Positions 44,385 through 53,557 of a DNA stretch of 64,000 nt are shown piece by piece. The stretch lies in contig NZ_CP059724.1 in NCBI RefSeq assembly GCF_022369515.1, positions 2,480,001 to 2,544,000 on the forward strand, written 5' to 3'. Position numbers and translations under genes: made by a program. The first letter of the stretch is position 1. Each line of letters starts with the position of its first letter. This DNA comes from Paenibacillus sp. 19GGS1-52 (lineage in GTDB: Bacteria; Bacillota; Bacilli; Paenibacillales; Paenibacillaceae). Under the pieces are notes generated by a model, which was given only the letters and a program-made list of their open reading frames with translations, was not told the origin of the DNA and did no database searches.

Positions 44385-46034
44385 ATGTATAAATTAATTC
44401 TTGTTGAAGATGAAGAAGACGTAAGAGAAGGAATCGTCGGACAGATTGACTGGGAGCATTATGGCTTCGAAGTCGTAGATCAGGCGGAGAACGGTAGAGA
44501 AGCTGCGGAGTCCATTGACCGCTTGCTGCCGGATGTTGTCGTCACTGATATTCAGATGCCTTTCATGAACGGACTGCAGCTGGCCGAATGGATTCGCAAT
44601 CACCACCCCAATACCAAGATCATTATTTTGACAGGTTATGATGAATTCGAATATGCACAACGGGCTATTAAGCTGCAGATTGATGAATATATTTTAAAAC
44701 CCTTCTCTTCGCAGGAATTGATTGACATCCTCTTAAAGGTCAGAGCGACAATCGAAGCGGAAATAGCAGAGAAAGAAAATGTATTTGTATTAAGCGAACA
44801 TTACCGCAAAAGTCTTCCTGTTCTGCGTGAGCAGTTCTTGTCCTCCCTCGTTTCTCGTAGATTGCCTCCTTCGGAAATTGCTGAGAAGAGTATGGAATAT
44901 GGAATTATGCTTTCAGGGGAGTTGTTCCAGGCCTCGGTAATCCGCGTGGATCATATTCGTACAGATGGAGAATCAGATTTACCCTCGGGTAAGCCAGTTT
45001 CATTGCGAGATACCGGTGACCGGAATTTGCAATTGTTTGCGGTGCTGAATGTTGCAGAGGAAATATGTAACAAGCATCGCTTCGGCAAAGTTTTTATTCA
45101 TCGTGATGATGTGGTTATGCTCTCAATCAGAGAGGATAAAGATGAAGCTGAGATTACACGGATGACGCTGGAGATTCTGGAGGAAATTCGCCTCAATGTA
45201 CAGCGCTTTCTAAAGCTTACTATAACTGCTGGCACTGGAACGGTCTGTGAGACTCCCGCGTTGCTCTTCCATTCTTTCGGGGATGCACTGCAGGCGCTGG
45301 ATTATCGTCTCATTCTTGGTAATAATAGAGTGATCTGGATCGAAGACGTGGAGTCACGGTCTAACCGGATGCTGGATTATGATGAGTTGAGCCAGCAGTC
45401 TTTAATGCGAACCATTAAACTGGGAACGGCGCAGGAGCTCAAAGAAGTGGTTGAGGAGTTGTTCAGCGGACTGGATGCCGCTCAAGTATCTACACAGGAT
45501 TATCAGATATTTCTGCTGGAGATCATCACTTCAATCCTGCGAGTGGCCAAAGAATCGGGTAGTGAGACCACAGAGTTCATTGGCTCTGGTATATATTCAC
45601 TCACTGATATGCATAAGTTTAATAATATGAGTGAAGCTAAGCAGTGGATTATTACGGTTTGCAGCCAGCTCATGGATACCATAGCTTCGGAACGGCAATC
45701 GAGCTACAAACAGCTTATTGATCAAGCGAAGGAATATATACGCAGTCATTATGAGGAATCTGACATTTCCATCGGCAGAGTCTGCCAGCATTTGCATATC
45801 AGTACAGGCTATTTTAGCAGTATCTTTAAAAAAGAAATGAAAATGACGTTTGTTAGCTATCTCCTGCAAATCCGCCTAGAAGCAGCGAAAGAGCTTTTGC
45901 GTTCCACAGAGCTGAAAGCTTTTGAAATTGCCGAAAAAATAGGCTTTGCCGATCCCAACTATTTCAGTTTTTGCTTTCGTAAGAAATATGGACAATCACC
46001 TAAAGAGTATAAAAATAGCTCCAGAGGAGGATAG
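44385..46034 (+). CDS. AraC-type response regulator (YesN family) of a sugar-sensing system
   Basis: Cytosolic transcription factor, 549 aa. The receiver domain covers 1-120, with acidic pocket LVEDEEDVREG, phosphoacceptor Asp in DVVVTDIQMPFMNG and Lys in ILKPFSSQEL. A long middle region of unknown fold follows, and the C-terminal AraC helix-turn-helix pair covers about 445-545 (ISIGRVCQHLHISTGYFSSIFK; AFEIAEKIGFADPNYFSFCF). It is three bases from the sensor kinase gene and heads a three-gene unit next to mglBAC, which is the likely target. This is the YesN type common for carbohydrate transporters in Paenibacillus. Confidence 0.92.
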   Translation: MYKLILVEDEEDVREGIVGQIDWEHYGFEVVDQAENGREAAESIDRLLPDVVVTDIQMPFMNGLQLAEWIRNHHPNTKIIILTGYDEFEYAQRAIKLQIDEYILKPFSSQELIDILLKVRATIEAEIAEKENVFVLSEHYRKSLPVLREQFLSSLVSRRLPPSEIAEKSMEYGIMLSGELFQASVIRVDHIRTDGESDLPSGKPVSLRDTGDRNLQLFAVLNVAEEICNKHRFGKVFIHRDDVVMLSIREDKDEAEITRMTLEILEEIRLNVQRFLKLTITAGTGTVCETPALLFHSFGDALQALDYRLILGNNRVIWIEDVESRSNRMLDYDELSQQSLMRTIKLGTAQELKEVVEELFSGLDAAQVSTQDYQIFLLEIITSILRVAKESGSETTEFIGSGIYSLTDMHKFNNMSEAKQWIITVCSQLMDTIASERQSSYKQLIDQAKEYIRSHYEESDISIGRVCQHLHISTGYFSSIFKKEMKMTFVSYLLQIRLEAAKELLRSTELKAFEIAEKIGFADPNYFSFCFRKKYGQSPKEYKNSSRGG

Positions 46035-46037
46035 TCC

Positions 46038-47873
46038 ATGCCTAAGGAAAAGGCTTTTTTCTTTCCATTGCGGCCGCAGCGGCGTAAGGGAAACAAGATA
46101 AGGATTTCCTCCAAGCTGCGCAGCATCCAGCTTATTATTACGTTTACCTTTACGACGGTCACTGTACTTGTAGCAGTGATCGTTAGTATTATGCTGTACA
46201 ACAAGTTTGCCAAGACGGCCGAAGCGAATGCCAATCTGAACATGCAGCAGATTATTGAACAGGTCAATTACAACCTGGAGCTTTATGTGAATGGGATGCG
46301 GAACATTTTTGAAACAGCAGAAGGGCAGATCACCAATAGTTCCTCTGTAGACTCAGCACTTCTAAGCGAGAGAATAGGCATGCTGATGGGCAGCAGAGAG
46401 GATATCGTATCTGTTGCCGTTTTTACGCCACAGGGCGGTTATGTCATTGGCACTCCAGGTCAAGATATGCGTCTGAATACTCAACTGGACACCCAGAGTT
46501 GGTTCACTTCGGCTAAGAAGACATCGGAAGTTGCCTTTTCAGCTCCTCATATACAGAATTTGTTCAAGGGTCGTTACACTTGGGTCGTTTCCGTAAGCAA
46601 GCTAATTCAATATCGGGAGAACGGTGAACTGAAAACCGGTATTTTGCTAATTGATTTTAACTTTCGCACCATTGATGAATTGAGCAAGCAGGTCAAACTT
46701 GGCAAAAGAGGATACGCCTACATCCTCGATTCATTAGGTAACATCGTATATCATCCACAACAGCAGCTTATATACGCAGGCTTGAAGTATGAGAATGTCG
46801 AGCCTGTATTGGAGTATGCTTACCGCAGTTATCTGGACGAGTCCACTGGCGAGAAACGTTTTATTACCGTGCGCACTTTAGCTCAGACGGGCTGGAAAAT
46901 TGTCGGTGTGGCTTATTATGATGAGATTGTGACGACAAAACGTGATCTTAACCAGTTCTTAGCCTGGTTCCTGTCAGCTGTCATCCTAGGCGTAATTATT
47001 GTTTCCATTCTCTTGTCAGCACTTATTGCCAGCCCGATCCGGAGACTGGAACGTACAGTTAAACTGGTAGGAGAAGGTGACCTCTATACTCCGATTAATG
47101 TCAGAGGGGCCTATGAGGTTGAACAGCTGTCCAAACGATTTAACCTGATGCTGCAGCGGATTCGCCAGTTGATGGATCAGATTATTTATGAACAGGAGAC
47201 CAAACGCAAGGGTGAGCTTGAAGTGCTGCAGTCACAGATCAACCCGCACTTTTTGTACAATACGCTCAACTCGGTCATCCGACTTGCCGAACGGGGTAAA
47301 ACAGAGGAAGTAGTAACGATGATTCAGTCGTTATCCAGATTTTTCAGGATTAGTCTGAGCAAAGGGAAAAATATTATTACGGTACAAGAAGAGTTGGATC
47401 ATATACGGCACTATCTGGTCATTCAGAATATTCGCTTCAAGAATAAATTTCGCTATAAAATTACGGCCCAAGAAGAAGTGCTGCAACTGCAGACGATTAA
47501 GCTAATCCTGCAGCCGATTGTCGAGAATGCACTTTATCATGGGATTGAAATGATGCCTGATGAAGGCTTTATCTCTATTAGTGCAGAGCTGCGCGATGAG
47601 CTTATTGTCATTGTGATCAGTGATAATGGGCTAGGCATGTCGCAGGAAACCATGAAGCTTATTCTGACTGGCGGTAATAAGAGCGGAAGTGGTTCCGGTG
47701 TTGGCGTCAGAAATGTGAATGAACGGATTGGACTTTATTATGGGCGTGAATACGGACTTACATTTGAGAGTGAGATTGAGGAAGGAACAACGGTGACTAT
47801 TACCTTCCCAGCACTGAAGAATCAGGAGAATTTGGACAAACCAAAGGAGAAGGAGGATGAGACATCTGCATGA
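46038..47873 (+). CDS. Sensor histidine kinase (YesM family)
   Basis: Membrane sensor kinase, 611 aa. TM1 is about residues 30-52 (LIITFTFTTVTVLVAVIVS) and TM2 about 308-330 (FLAWFLSAVILGVIIVSILL), with an extracytoplasmic dCACHE-type sensor between, then HAMP (SPIRRLERTVKLVGEGDLYTP), His_kinase with phosphoacceptor His in SQINPHFLYNTLNS, and HATPase_c (QPIVENALYHG; VISDNGLGMS). It is the partner of the response regulator just upstream. Its last four bases overlap the start of the binding-protein gene (ATGA), suggesting a fixed stoichiometry. Confidence 0.92.
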   Translation: MPKEKAFFFPLRPQRRKGNKIRISSKLRSIQLIITFTFTTVTVLVAVIVSIMLYNKFAKTAEANANLNMQQIIEQVNYNLELYVNGMRNIFETAEGQITNSSSVDSALLSERIGMLMGSREDIVSVAVFTPQGGYVIGTPGQDMRLNTQLDTQSWFTSAKKTSEVAFSAPHIQNLFKGRYTWVVSVSKLIQYRENGELKTGILLIDFNFRTIDELSKQVKLGKRGYAYILDSLGNIVYHPQQQLIYAGLKYENVEPVLEYAYRSYLDESTGEKRFITVRTLAQTGWKIVGVAYYDEIVTTKRDLNQFLAWFLSAVILGVIIVSILLSALIASPIRRLERTVKLVGEGDLYTPINVRGAYEVEQLSKRFNLMLQRIRQLMDQIIYEQETKRKGELEVLQSQINPHFLYNTLNSVIRLAERGKTEEVVTMIQSLSRFFRISLSKGKNIITVQEELDHIRHYLVIQNIRFKNKFRYKITAQEEVLQLQTIKLILQPIVENALYHGIEMMPDEGFISISAELRDELIVIVISDNGLGMSQETMKLILTGGNKSGSGSGVGVRNVNERIGLYYGREYGLTFESEIEEGTTVTITFPALKNQENLDKPKEKEDETSA

Positions 47874-48892
47874 AGACAAAACGGTTTTGGCTTACATTGC
47901 TGATGTGTGCGGCAGTATGGACCACAGTTACTTCCTGCTTTAACTCGGCTCCGGATTATATTAGCACGAACAAGACCCGCAATATTCATATGATTGTGAA
48001 AATGAACAAGGGGGATTACTGGAATACAGTTAAGCTGGGAGCGGAAGCAGCTGCTCAGGAATTTAATGTCAAGCTGACGTTCAAGGCTCCTGATTCAGAG
48101 AGTGACATTGATGAGCAGATCGGCATGGTGCAAGCTTCTATTAAACAGAAGGCGGATGTCATTATATTGGCGGCCAGCAGCTACATGGGGTTGGCCCAGG
48201 TGGTGGATCAAGCCGCTTATTATAAAATACCCGTAATTTCAGTAGATGCAGAGGTTGGTTCAGCGAGAGTTAGAACCTATGTAGGATCGAATGGTTATGA
48301 AGCAGGGCAGAAATCTGCAGAAAGACTTATAGAGCTGTTGAATGGATATGGGGAAATCGGTATTATCAATTTTACAAATTCATCTCTGAACGAACAGCCG
48401 GAATCAACGAGCCCTGTTGATTATGGTGCACGGGACGCAGATGAACGGGAAAGAGGCTTTTTGAATTATGCCGCCCGTTATCCGAATGTTCAAGTTGTTG
48501 AAATTTCCTACACCTCTTCTAACATTACAAATGCTGAGGATCTTACTCAACTGATGCTGCTGAAGCATCCTAAGCTGCGCGGGATTGCGACTTTAAATGA
48601 GACGGCTTCGCAAGGCGCTGCAAAGGTCATAAAAAGCTTGGGAATGAACAATATAAAGATGGTTGCTTTTGATAGTTCACCTTCGATGATGGAACTGCTG
48701 CAGGAAGGGACCGTTCAAGCTACAGTGATTCAGAATCCGTTCAGTAACGGATATTTAGCTGTAAAGTATGCTGTTGAGGTTATTGAAGGCATGGATGTTC
48801 CTGAACGTGTAGATACTGGAACGAAGCTGATCGATCTGGATAACATGCTGTGGCCCGAAAACCAGAAATTGTTATTTCCCTTTGTCAGATAG
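47870..48892 (+). CDS. Sugar-binding-protein-like lipoprotein, probable co-sensor of the YesMN-type system
   Basis: Extracytoplasmic periplasmic-binding-protein fold (Peripla_BP_4, RbsB/YtfQ-like), 340 aa, with a lipoprotein-like signal ending in VTSC (residue about 23). The sugar-binding region includes KMNKGDYWNTVKLGAEAAAQ and VIILAASSYMGLAQ. It is encoded between the sensor kinase (4-bp overlap) and the mgl transporter but has no dedicated permease. In Firmicutes such proteins (XylFII with LytS) deliver ligand information to the kinase. It is therefore more likely a sensor subunit than a transport subunit. Ligand is presumably the sugar taken up by mglBAC. Confidence 0.82.
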   Translation: MKTKRFWLTLLMCAAVWTTVTSCFNSAPDYISTNKTRNIHMIVKMNKGDYWNTVKLGAEAAAQEFNVKLTFKAPDSESDIDEQIGMVQASIKQKADVIILAASSYMGLAQVVDQAAYYKIPVISVDAEVGSARVRTYVGSNGYEAGQKSAERLIELLNGYGEIGIINFTNSSLNEQPESTSPVDYGARDADERERGFLNYAARYPNVQVVEISYTSSNITNAEDLTQLMLLKHPKLRGIATLNETASQGAAKVIKSLGMNNIKMVAFDSSPSMMELLQEGTVQATVIQNPFSNGYLAVKYAVEVIEGMDVPERVDTGTKLIDLDNMLWPENQKLLFPFVR

Positions 48893-48946
48893 TTAGGGAT
48901 CCTGATAGTGTAGGAGAATTTTCATAAAAAAGAGTAGGATTTTATA

Positions 48947-48975
48947 TTCGCAACCGCTTTCACGTAGGGCATAAT
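48947..48975 (+). promoter_or_regulatory. Promoter with overlapping cre-like site before mglB
   Basis: TTCGCA and CATAAT are 17 bases apart. CGCAACCGCTTTCA (48949-48962) agrees with the CcpA cre consensus at 11 of 14 positions, so catabolite repression of the sugar transporter is possible. Confidence 0.4.
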
Positions 48976-49041
48976 AAGGATGTACCCGGGACAACCTGGG
49001 GCGAAACAAAAAAAGAAACATAAATCAGGAGGTCAATTAAT

Positions 49042-50112
49042 ATGAAAAAAATCACTTCCGTTTTACTTGCAAGTGCTTTGCTGGGTGCTGCTCTTGCAGG
49101 CTGCGGCGGCAACAATAATACCGCAAACACAGCAAACTCCGGTACAGCTACAAATTCCGCGAATGCTGGAAAAACTACTGAGCTGCCTAAAGTCGGTGTT
49201 GCTATTTACAAATTCGATGACACGTTCATGACTGGTGTTCGCAACGCAATCGAAACAGCTGCTAAGGATGTTGCAACAGTAGATATCGTTGATAGCCAAA
49301 ATTCCCAACCCACCCAAAATGACAAGGTTGACTTGTTCGTAACTAAGAAATATAACGGCATGCTGATCAACCCGGTTGACCGTACAGCTGCAGGCGTTAT
49401 TATCGATAAAGCAAAAGTAGCTAACATTCCGGTTGTATTCCTCAACCGCGAACCCCTTCCTGAAGATATGAAGAAATGGGATAAAGTTTATTATGTAGGC
49501 GCTAAAGCAGAAGAATCCGGAACAATGTCTGGACAACTGATCGTTGATTACTGGAAAGCACACCCTGAAGCTGACAAGAACAAAGACGGAGTGCTTCAAT
49601 ACGTAATGCTTAAAGGCGAACCAGGACACCAAGATGCTGAACTGCGTACAACCTACTCCATTCAAGCTATTGAAGATGCCGGCATCAAAGTTGAGAAATT
49701 GGCTGAAGATACTGCAATGTGGGATCGCGTAAAAGGTCAAGAAAAAATGGCAGCATTCCTCGGCTCCCACGGCGACAAAATTGAAGCTGTTCTTGCCAAC
49801 AATGATGACATGGCACTTGGTGCTATCGAAGCTTTGAAAGCTGCTGGATATTTCGTTGGCGATAAATTCATGCCTGTAGTAGGTGTGGATGCAACTGCCC
49901 CTGCTGTTCAAGCGCTGAAAGATGGCACTATGCTAGGAACTGTCTTGAACGATGCTAACAACCAAGGTAAAGCAGCTATTACTGTTGCCGCACTGCTTGC
50001 AAAAGGTGAAACACCTACGAAAGAAAATGTTGGCTTTGACATCACTGACAACCAATATGTGTGGATTTCCTACAAGAAAATCACCAAGGACAATGTTGCT
50101 GACGTTAAATAA
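49042..50112 (+). CDS. mglB: Galactose/methyl-galactoside ABC transporter substrate-binding lipoprotein
   Basis: Lipid-anchored sugar-binding protein, 356 aa. The signal peptide ends in the lipobox AALAGC (Cys at residue 21), followed by an Asn/Thr/Ala linker and a Peripla_BP_4 domain starting PKVGVAIYKFDDTFMTGVRN, the MglB-type opening. GMLINPVDRTAAG and the NNDDMALGAIEAL segment match the galactose-binding branch. AGGAGG precedes the ATG. Codon use is notably biased, as for a highly expressed gene. It is followed by a hairpin before mglA that could set a higher mglB level. Related sugars such as xylose or ribose remain possible ligands. Confidence 0.88.
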   Translation: MKKITSVLLASALLGAALAGCGGNNNTANTANSGTATNSANAGKTTELPKVGVAIYKFDDTFMTGVRNAIETAAKDVATVDIVDSQNSQPTQNDKVDLFVTKKYNGMLINPVDRTAAGVIIDKAKVANIPVVFLNREPLPEDMKKWDKVYYVGAKAEESGTMSGQLIVDYWKAHPEADKNKDGVLQYVMLKGEPGHQDAELRTTYSIQAIEDAGIKVEKLAEDTAMWDRVKGQEKMAAFLGSHGDKIEAVLANNDDMALGAIEALKAAGYFVGDKFMPVVGVDATAPAVQALKDGTMLGTVLNDANNQGKAAITVAALLAKGETPTKENVGFDITDNQYVWISYKKITKDNVADVK

Positions 50113-50166
50113 ATTCTCTCTAATACAAATACAGACACAGATACAATCCTAAATTAAATGAGTTTA

Positions 50167-50192
50167 CCGGGGAGCGGTTAATCGCTTCCCGG
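50167..50192 (+). other. Intergenic hairpin between mglB and mglA
   Basis: A 10-bp stem with one wobble (CCGGGGAGCG with CGCTTCCCGG) and a six-base loop, without a T run. It probably stabilises the mglB part of the message or causes partial termination. Confidence 0.6.
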
Positions 50193-50272
50193 AATTCCTT
50201 TCGGATAGGGAATAGGATGGAACCGCTGTGCCTCTCATGTAAACAGAAAAAAAGTGTAGGAGGCGTAACAAC

Positions 50273-51781
50273 ATGGCTGAAGCTGAGTTTTTGCTGGAAA
50301 TGAATAATATAACAAAAGAATTTCCCGGCGTAAAAGCACTGGACGGAGTAAGCATAAAGGTTAGACCGGGTTCGGTTCATGCTTTGATGGGCGAAAACGG
50401 TGCTGGTAAGTCAACACTCATGAAATGTCTCTTTGGTATTTACTCACCGGATGCCGGTGAAATATTTCTGGATGGCGAGAAGGCCTCCATTGGTAGCTCG
50501 AACGATGCGCTTAAGAACGGAATCTCTATGATTCACCAAGAACTGCATCCTGTGCCGTTCCGCAGTGTAATGGAGAACATCTGGTTAGGACGTTTTCCGA
50601 CCAAGGGAATCGGACCGATTCAGTTTATTGATCACAAGAAAATGTATACTGACACGGAAAATCTATTTAAAGATCTGGATATTGATCTAAACCCCGAAAC
50701 TTTGGTGGGCAAGCTGTCTGTATCCAAAATCCAATCCATTGAAATCGCGAAGGCTGTCTCCTTTCATTCCCGCGTTATTGTAATGGATGAACCTACTTCT
50801 TCCCTCACAAGCGTGGAAGTACAGCATTTATTCCGAATTATTCGGGATCTGCAAAAAAGAGGCGTAGCTATTATTTATATATCTCACAAAATGGAAGAAA
50901 TTCTGGAGATTTCTGACGAAGTTACAATCATGCGTGATGGTAAAAAAATTGGCACATGGCCAGCGGAAGAATTGACTACTGACATCATCATTTCTAAAAT
51001 GGTCGGTCGCGATTTGACCAATCGTTTCCCTGAACGCTTTAACGTCCCAGGTGAAGTGTACATGAAAGTTGAAGGTTTAACTTCACCTGAGCCAAGATCC
51101 TTTAAGGATGTTACCTTTGATCTGAAGCGGGGCGAAATTCTCGGCATTGGCGGCCTGGTCGGTGCTCAGAGAACAGAGGTTATTGAAGCACTGTTTGGTC
51201 TGCGTGCTGTCAAGTCAGGAACGATCTCCATTAAAGGTAAACAAGTCAAAATCAACTCTCCCAAGGATGCAAAGGCCCATGGTATGGCTTTGCTTACTGA
51301 AGAACGTCGTGTAACGGGTATCTTCCCAGTGTTATCGGTGCATGAGAATGCGGCGATTGCTAATCTTGATCGTTATCAGAAACCTTACCTGCTGCTGGAT
51401 GGCAAGAAGAAGAAGGTAGAAGTAGATAGAATGATTGAGAAATTGCGTACCAAAACACCTACAACTAAGACGTTGATTATGAATCTATCAGGTGGTAATC
51501 AGCAAAAGGTACTACTTGCGAGATGGTTGCTTACCGAGCCTGAAATCCTCCTCTTGGATGAGCCGACTCGCGGAATTGACGTTGGAGCCAAGTTCGAGAT
51601 ATACATCATTGCCGATTTGGCGAAGCAAGGTAAAAGTATTATTATGATCTCTTCTGAAATGCCAGAACTGCTCGGAATGTCCGATCGTGTAATGGTGATG
51701 TCGGAGGGTAAACTCACAGGTATACTAGAAGGCGGACAAGCTACGGAAACCGAAGTTATGCGTCTCGCTGCACAGCACTAG
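50273..51781 (+). CDS. mglA: Sugar ABC transporter ATP-binding protein (two nucleotide-binding domains)
   Basis: ATPase of a CUT2-family sugar importer, 502 aa. The first domain has Walker A GENGAGKST, signature LSVSKIQ (degenerate, as usual in this family), and Walker B VIVMDEPTSSL. The second has a degenerate P-loop GGLVGAQRTEV, canonical signature LSGGNQQK and Walker B ILLLDEPTRGIDVG. The length is typical for MglA/RbsA. AGGAGGCG precedes the ATG. It is the middle gene of mglBAC. Confidence 0.93.
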   Translation: MAEAEFLLEMNNITKEFPGVKALDGVSIKVRPGSVHALMGENGAGKSTLMKCLFGIYSPDAGEIFLDGEKASIGSSNDALKNGISMIHQELHPVPFRSVMENIWLGRFPTKGIGPIQFIDHKKMYTDTENLFKDLDIDLNPETLVGKLSVSKIQSIEIAKAVSFHSRVIVMDEPTSSLTSVEVQHLFRIIRDLQKRGVAIIYISHKMEEILEISDEVTIMRDGKKIGTWPAEELTTDIIISKMVGRDLTNRFPERFNVPGEVYMKVEGLTSPEPRSFKDVTFDLKRGEILGIGGLVGAQRTEVIEALFGLRAVKSGTISIKGKQVKINSPKDAKAHGMALLTEERRVTGIFPVLSVHENAAIANLDRYQKPYLLLDGKKKKVEVDRMIEKLRTKTPTTKTLIMNLSGGNQQKVLLARWLLTEPEILLLDEPTRGIDVGAKFEIYIIADLAKQGKSIIMISSEMPELLGMSDRVMVMSEGKLTGILEGGQATETEVMRLAAQH

Positions 51782-51840
51782 GATAGGAATAAATTATGTT
51801 TACGAAGTACTTCGCGTAACTTTAAGGGGGAACACTACTA

Positions 51841-52848
51841 ATGAACGCTAAAAAAGCTCAAGCTTTTGTTACTCAGAACGCTATTTATATCGTATTGGTA
51901 CTTCTAATTATGGGTATTGCTTTATATGAACCAGCCTTTATCTCTGTAAATACTTTGCGTGATATCCTGATTCAATCGTCTACGCGGATTATCATCGCGC
52001 TTGGGGTTGCTTTTATCCTCATTACAGCAGGTACTGACTTGTCTGCAGGCCGGGTCGTAGGTTTCACAGCGGTTATCTCCGCTTCTATGCTGCAAATTCC
52101 AGACTATTCACGTCGTTTCTATCCAGATCTGCCACATGTGCAAGTATGGCTTCCGATTCTCATTGCCATTGTTGCTGGTCTCCTCTGTGGTCTGGTCAAT
52201 GGTATTATCGTTTCCAAGCTTAATGTTCCGCCATTTATTGCCACACTCGGCACAATGGTTATCGTATACGGATTGAATTCCCTGTACTTCGATATGGATC
52301 CGAACCAATCGCAACCTATCGGTGGTCTGCGTCCTGACTTCACTAAAATTGGTTCGGGATTCTTCGGCAGTGGGCAATATTCTATACCATACATCGTCAT
52401 CATAGCCTTGGTCGTCGCCGCCATTGTCTGGGTCCTGTTTAACAAGACCAAGCTGGGCAAGAACATGTATGCTATCGGCGGCAACATGCAGGCTGCTAAA
52501 GTATCAGGTATCGACGTTTCCAAGAACCTGATCTACATCTATGCTATCGCTGGTGCTCTTTATGGTCTGGCTGGTGTACTCGAAGCTGCAAGAACAGGTG
52601 GAGCAACTAATAACTATGGTAACATGTATGAACTTGATGCCATCGCAGCTTGCGTAGTCGGCGGTGTCTCCACCACAGGCGGTATCGGTACTGTTCCGGG
52701 CGTTCTGGTCGGTGTTATCATCTTTACCCTCATTAACTACGGTCTGACCTTTATCGGCATCAGCCCATACTACCAGTTGATCATCAAAGGTTTGATTATC
52801 ATCGCTGCGGTAGCGTTCGATATGCGTAAGTATTCTTCGAAGAAGTAA
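51841..52848 (+). CDS. mglC: Sugar ABC transporter permease
   Basis: Inner-membrane permease of the CUT2 family, 335 aa, with about 8-10 transmembrane segments. Characteristic sequences are AGTDLSAGRVVGFTAVISAS, NVPPFIATLGTMVIVYGL and GGVSTTGGIGTVPGVLVGV. AAGGGGGAAC precedes the ATG. It completes the importer with mglB and mglA. A palindromic repeat and a terminator follow. Confidence 0.93.
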   Translation: MNAKKAQAFVTQNAIYIVLVLLIMGIALYEPAFISVNTLRDILIQSSTRIIIALGVAFILITAGTDLSAGRVVGFTAVISASMLQIPDYSRRFYPDLPHVQVWLPILIAIVAGLLCGLVNGIIVSKLNVPPFIATLGTMVIVYGLNSLYFDMDPNQSQPIGGLRPDFTKIGSGFFGSGQYSIPYIVIIALVVAAIVWVLFNKTKLGKNMYAIGGNMQAAKVSGIDVSKNLIYIYAIAGALYGLAGVLEAARTGGATNNYGNMYELDAIAACVVGGVSTTGGIGTVPGVLVGVIIFTLINYGLTFIGISPYYQLIIKGLIIIAAVAFDMRKYSSKK

Positions 52849-52868
52849 TCAGGGCTCGCTGACATGTT

Positions 52869-53002
52869 CGTAACTGCGGGGAACTTTTGGACTTCCGGCC
52901 GCTGTTGTCTCCAGATTGTCTGAATTTTACCTTAGCGGTAACAATCCGGAGACAAAGGCGGTCGCTATCGCTCCTACAGTTCCAAAATTCCCCTTCGTTA
53001 CT
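52869..53002 (-). repeat. Intergenic palindromic repeat, copy A
   Basis: Imperfect palindrome of about 130 bp that, read on the minus strand, has the family core CGCCTTTGTCTCC ... GGAGACAACAGCG. Outer arms GGGGAA/TTCCCC and GTAAC/GTTAC also pair. It lies between the mglC stop and the mgl terminator, so it would be transcribed as part of the 3' UTR. Confidence 0.75.
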
Positions 53003-53033
53003 CCCCATCACCTCGCTTAAGCAGGTGTAGTAC

Positions 53034-53069
53034 CAAAAAGCGTTTGCGACATACAGCAAACGCTTTTTG
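53034..53069 (+). terminator. Terminator of the mglBAC operon
   Basis: A perfect 14-bp stem (CAAAAAGCGTTTGC with GCAAACGCTTTTTG) with an eight-base loop; the arms supply A and T tracts for both directions. Confidence 0.85.
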
Positions 53070-53212
53070 TATTTCGATTGCTTCGCTCCGAAATGATAAC
53101 CTTCGTAAGCAAAACCCTAGTTACTTAAGGATTGGTTGGTTAGATGTGCTACATAGCTGGTTGTGCAAGTTACTTAAAGGCTTTTTTCAAGTGAGGGAAC
53201 CGCCACTTGTAA

Positions 53213-53257
53213 AGCCCGAAAACACCCCTCCCAAAAGGGTGTTTTCGGGCTTTTTTT
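53213..53257 (+). terminator. Orphan strong terminator in the mglC-WG gap
   Basis: A perfect 15-bp stem (AGCCCGAAAACACCC with GGGTGTTTTCGGGCT) with a nine-base loop is followed by a T run. No convincing gene ends here; the transcript it terminates may be a small RNA from 53071-53212. Confidence 0.85.
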
Positions 53258-53306
53258 CTCGAAAGGGAAGGGGTACTGGGGTAAGTGCGGGCACGCTGAA
53301 AGGCAG

Positions 53307-53432
53307 CGGAGAGAACGGAATGATTGCGTACAAGCGGCAGCGGTCGCCTTTGTCTCCAAGTTTCAACCGCCTAGCGGTTCAATCAGGAAACTTGGAGACA
53401 ACAGCGATGGGAGCAACGTTCCGTTCTCGGAG
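53307..53432 (+). repeat. Intergenic palindromic repeat, copy B
   Basis: Imperfect palindrome with core CGCCTTTGTCTCCAAGTTTC ... GAAACTTGGAGACAACAGCG, inner AACCGC/GCGGTT stem and outer GAGAACGGAA/TTCCGTTCTC stem. It lies upstream of the WG-repeat gene. The stretch from 52849 to 53557 otherwise holds copy A and two terminators, and no gene I can support. Confidence 0.8.
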
Positions 53433-53557
53433 CGTCCACCGGAGCATCAGCCTAGCACGCCAGCACAAGTACCAGCTCCCTGCACGATCAAAAAGCACAA
53501 AAACCACCCTCCCCCATAAACTATAGGCAAATGCCTTTGTTAAAGGGGAGCGACTGC

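Noticed and set aside
53044..53526. A 160-codon open frame in the mglC-WG gap
   Set aside because: It starts inside the mgl terminator, runs through a second terminator and repeat copy B, has no ribosome site and a composition unlike a protein.
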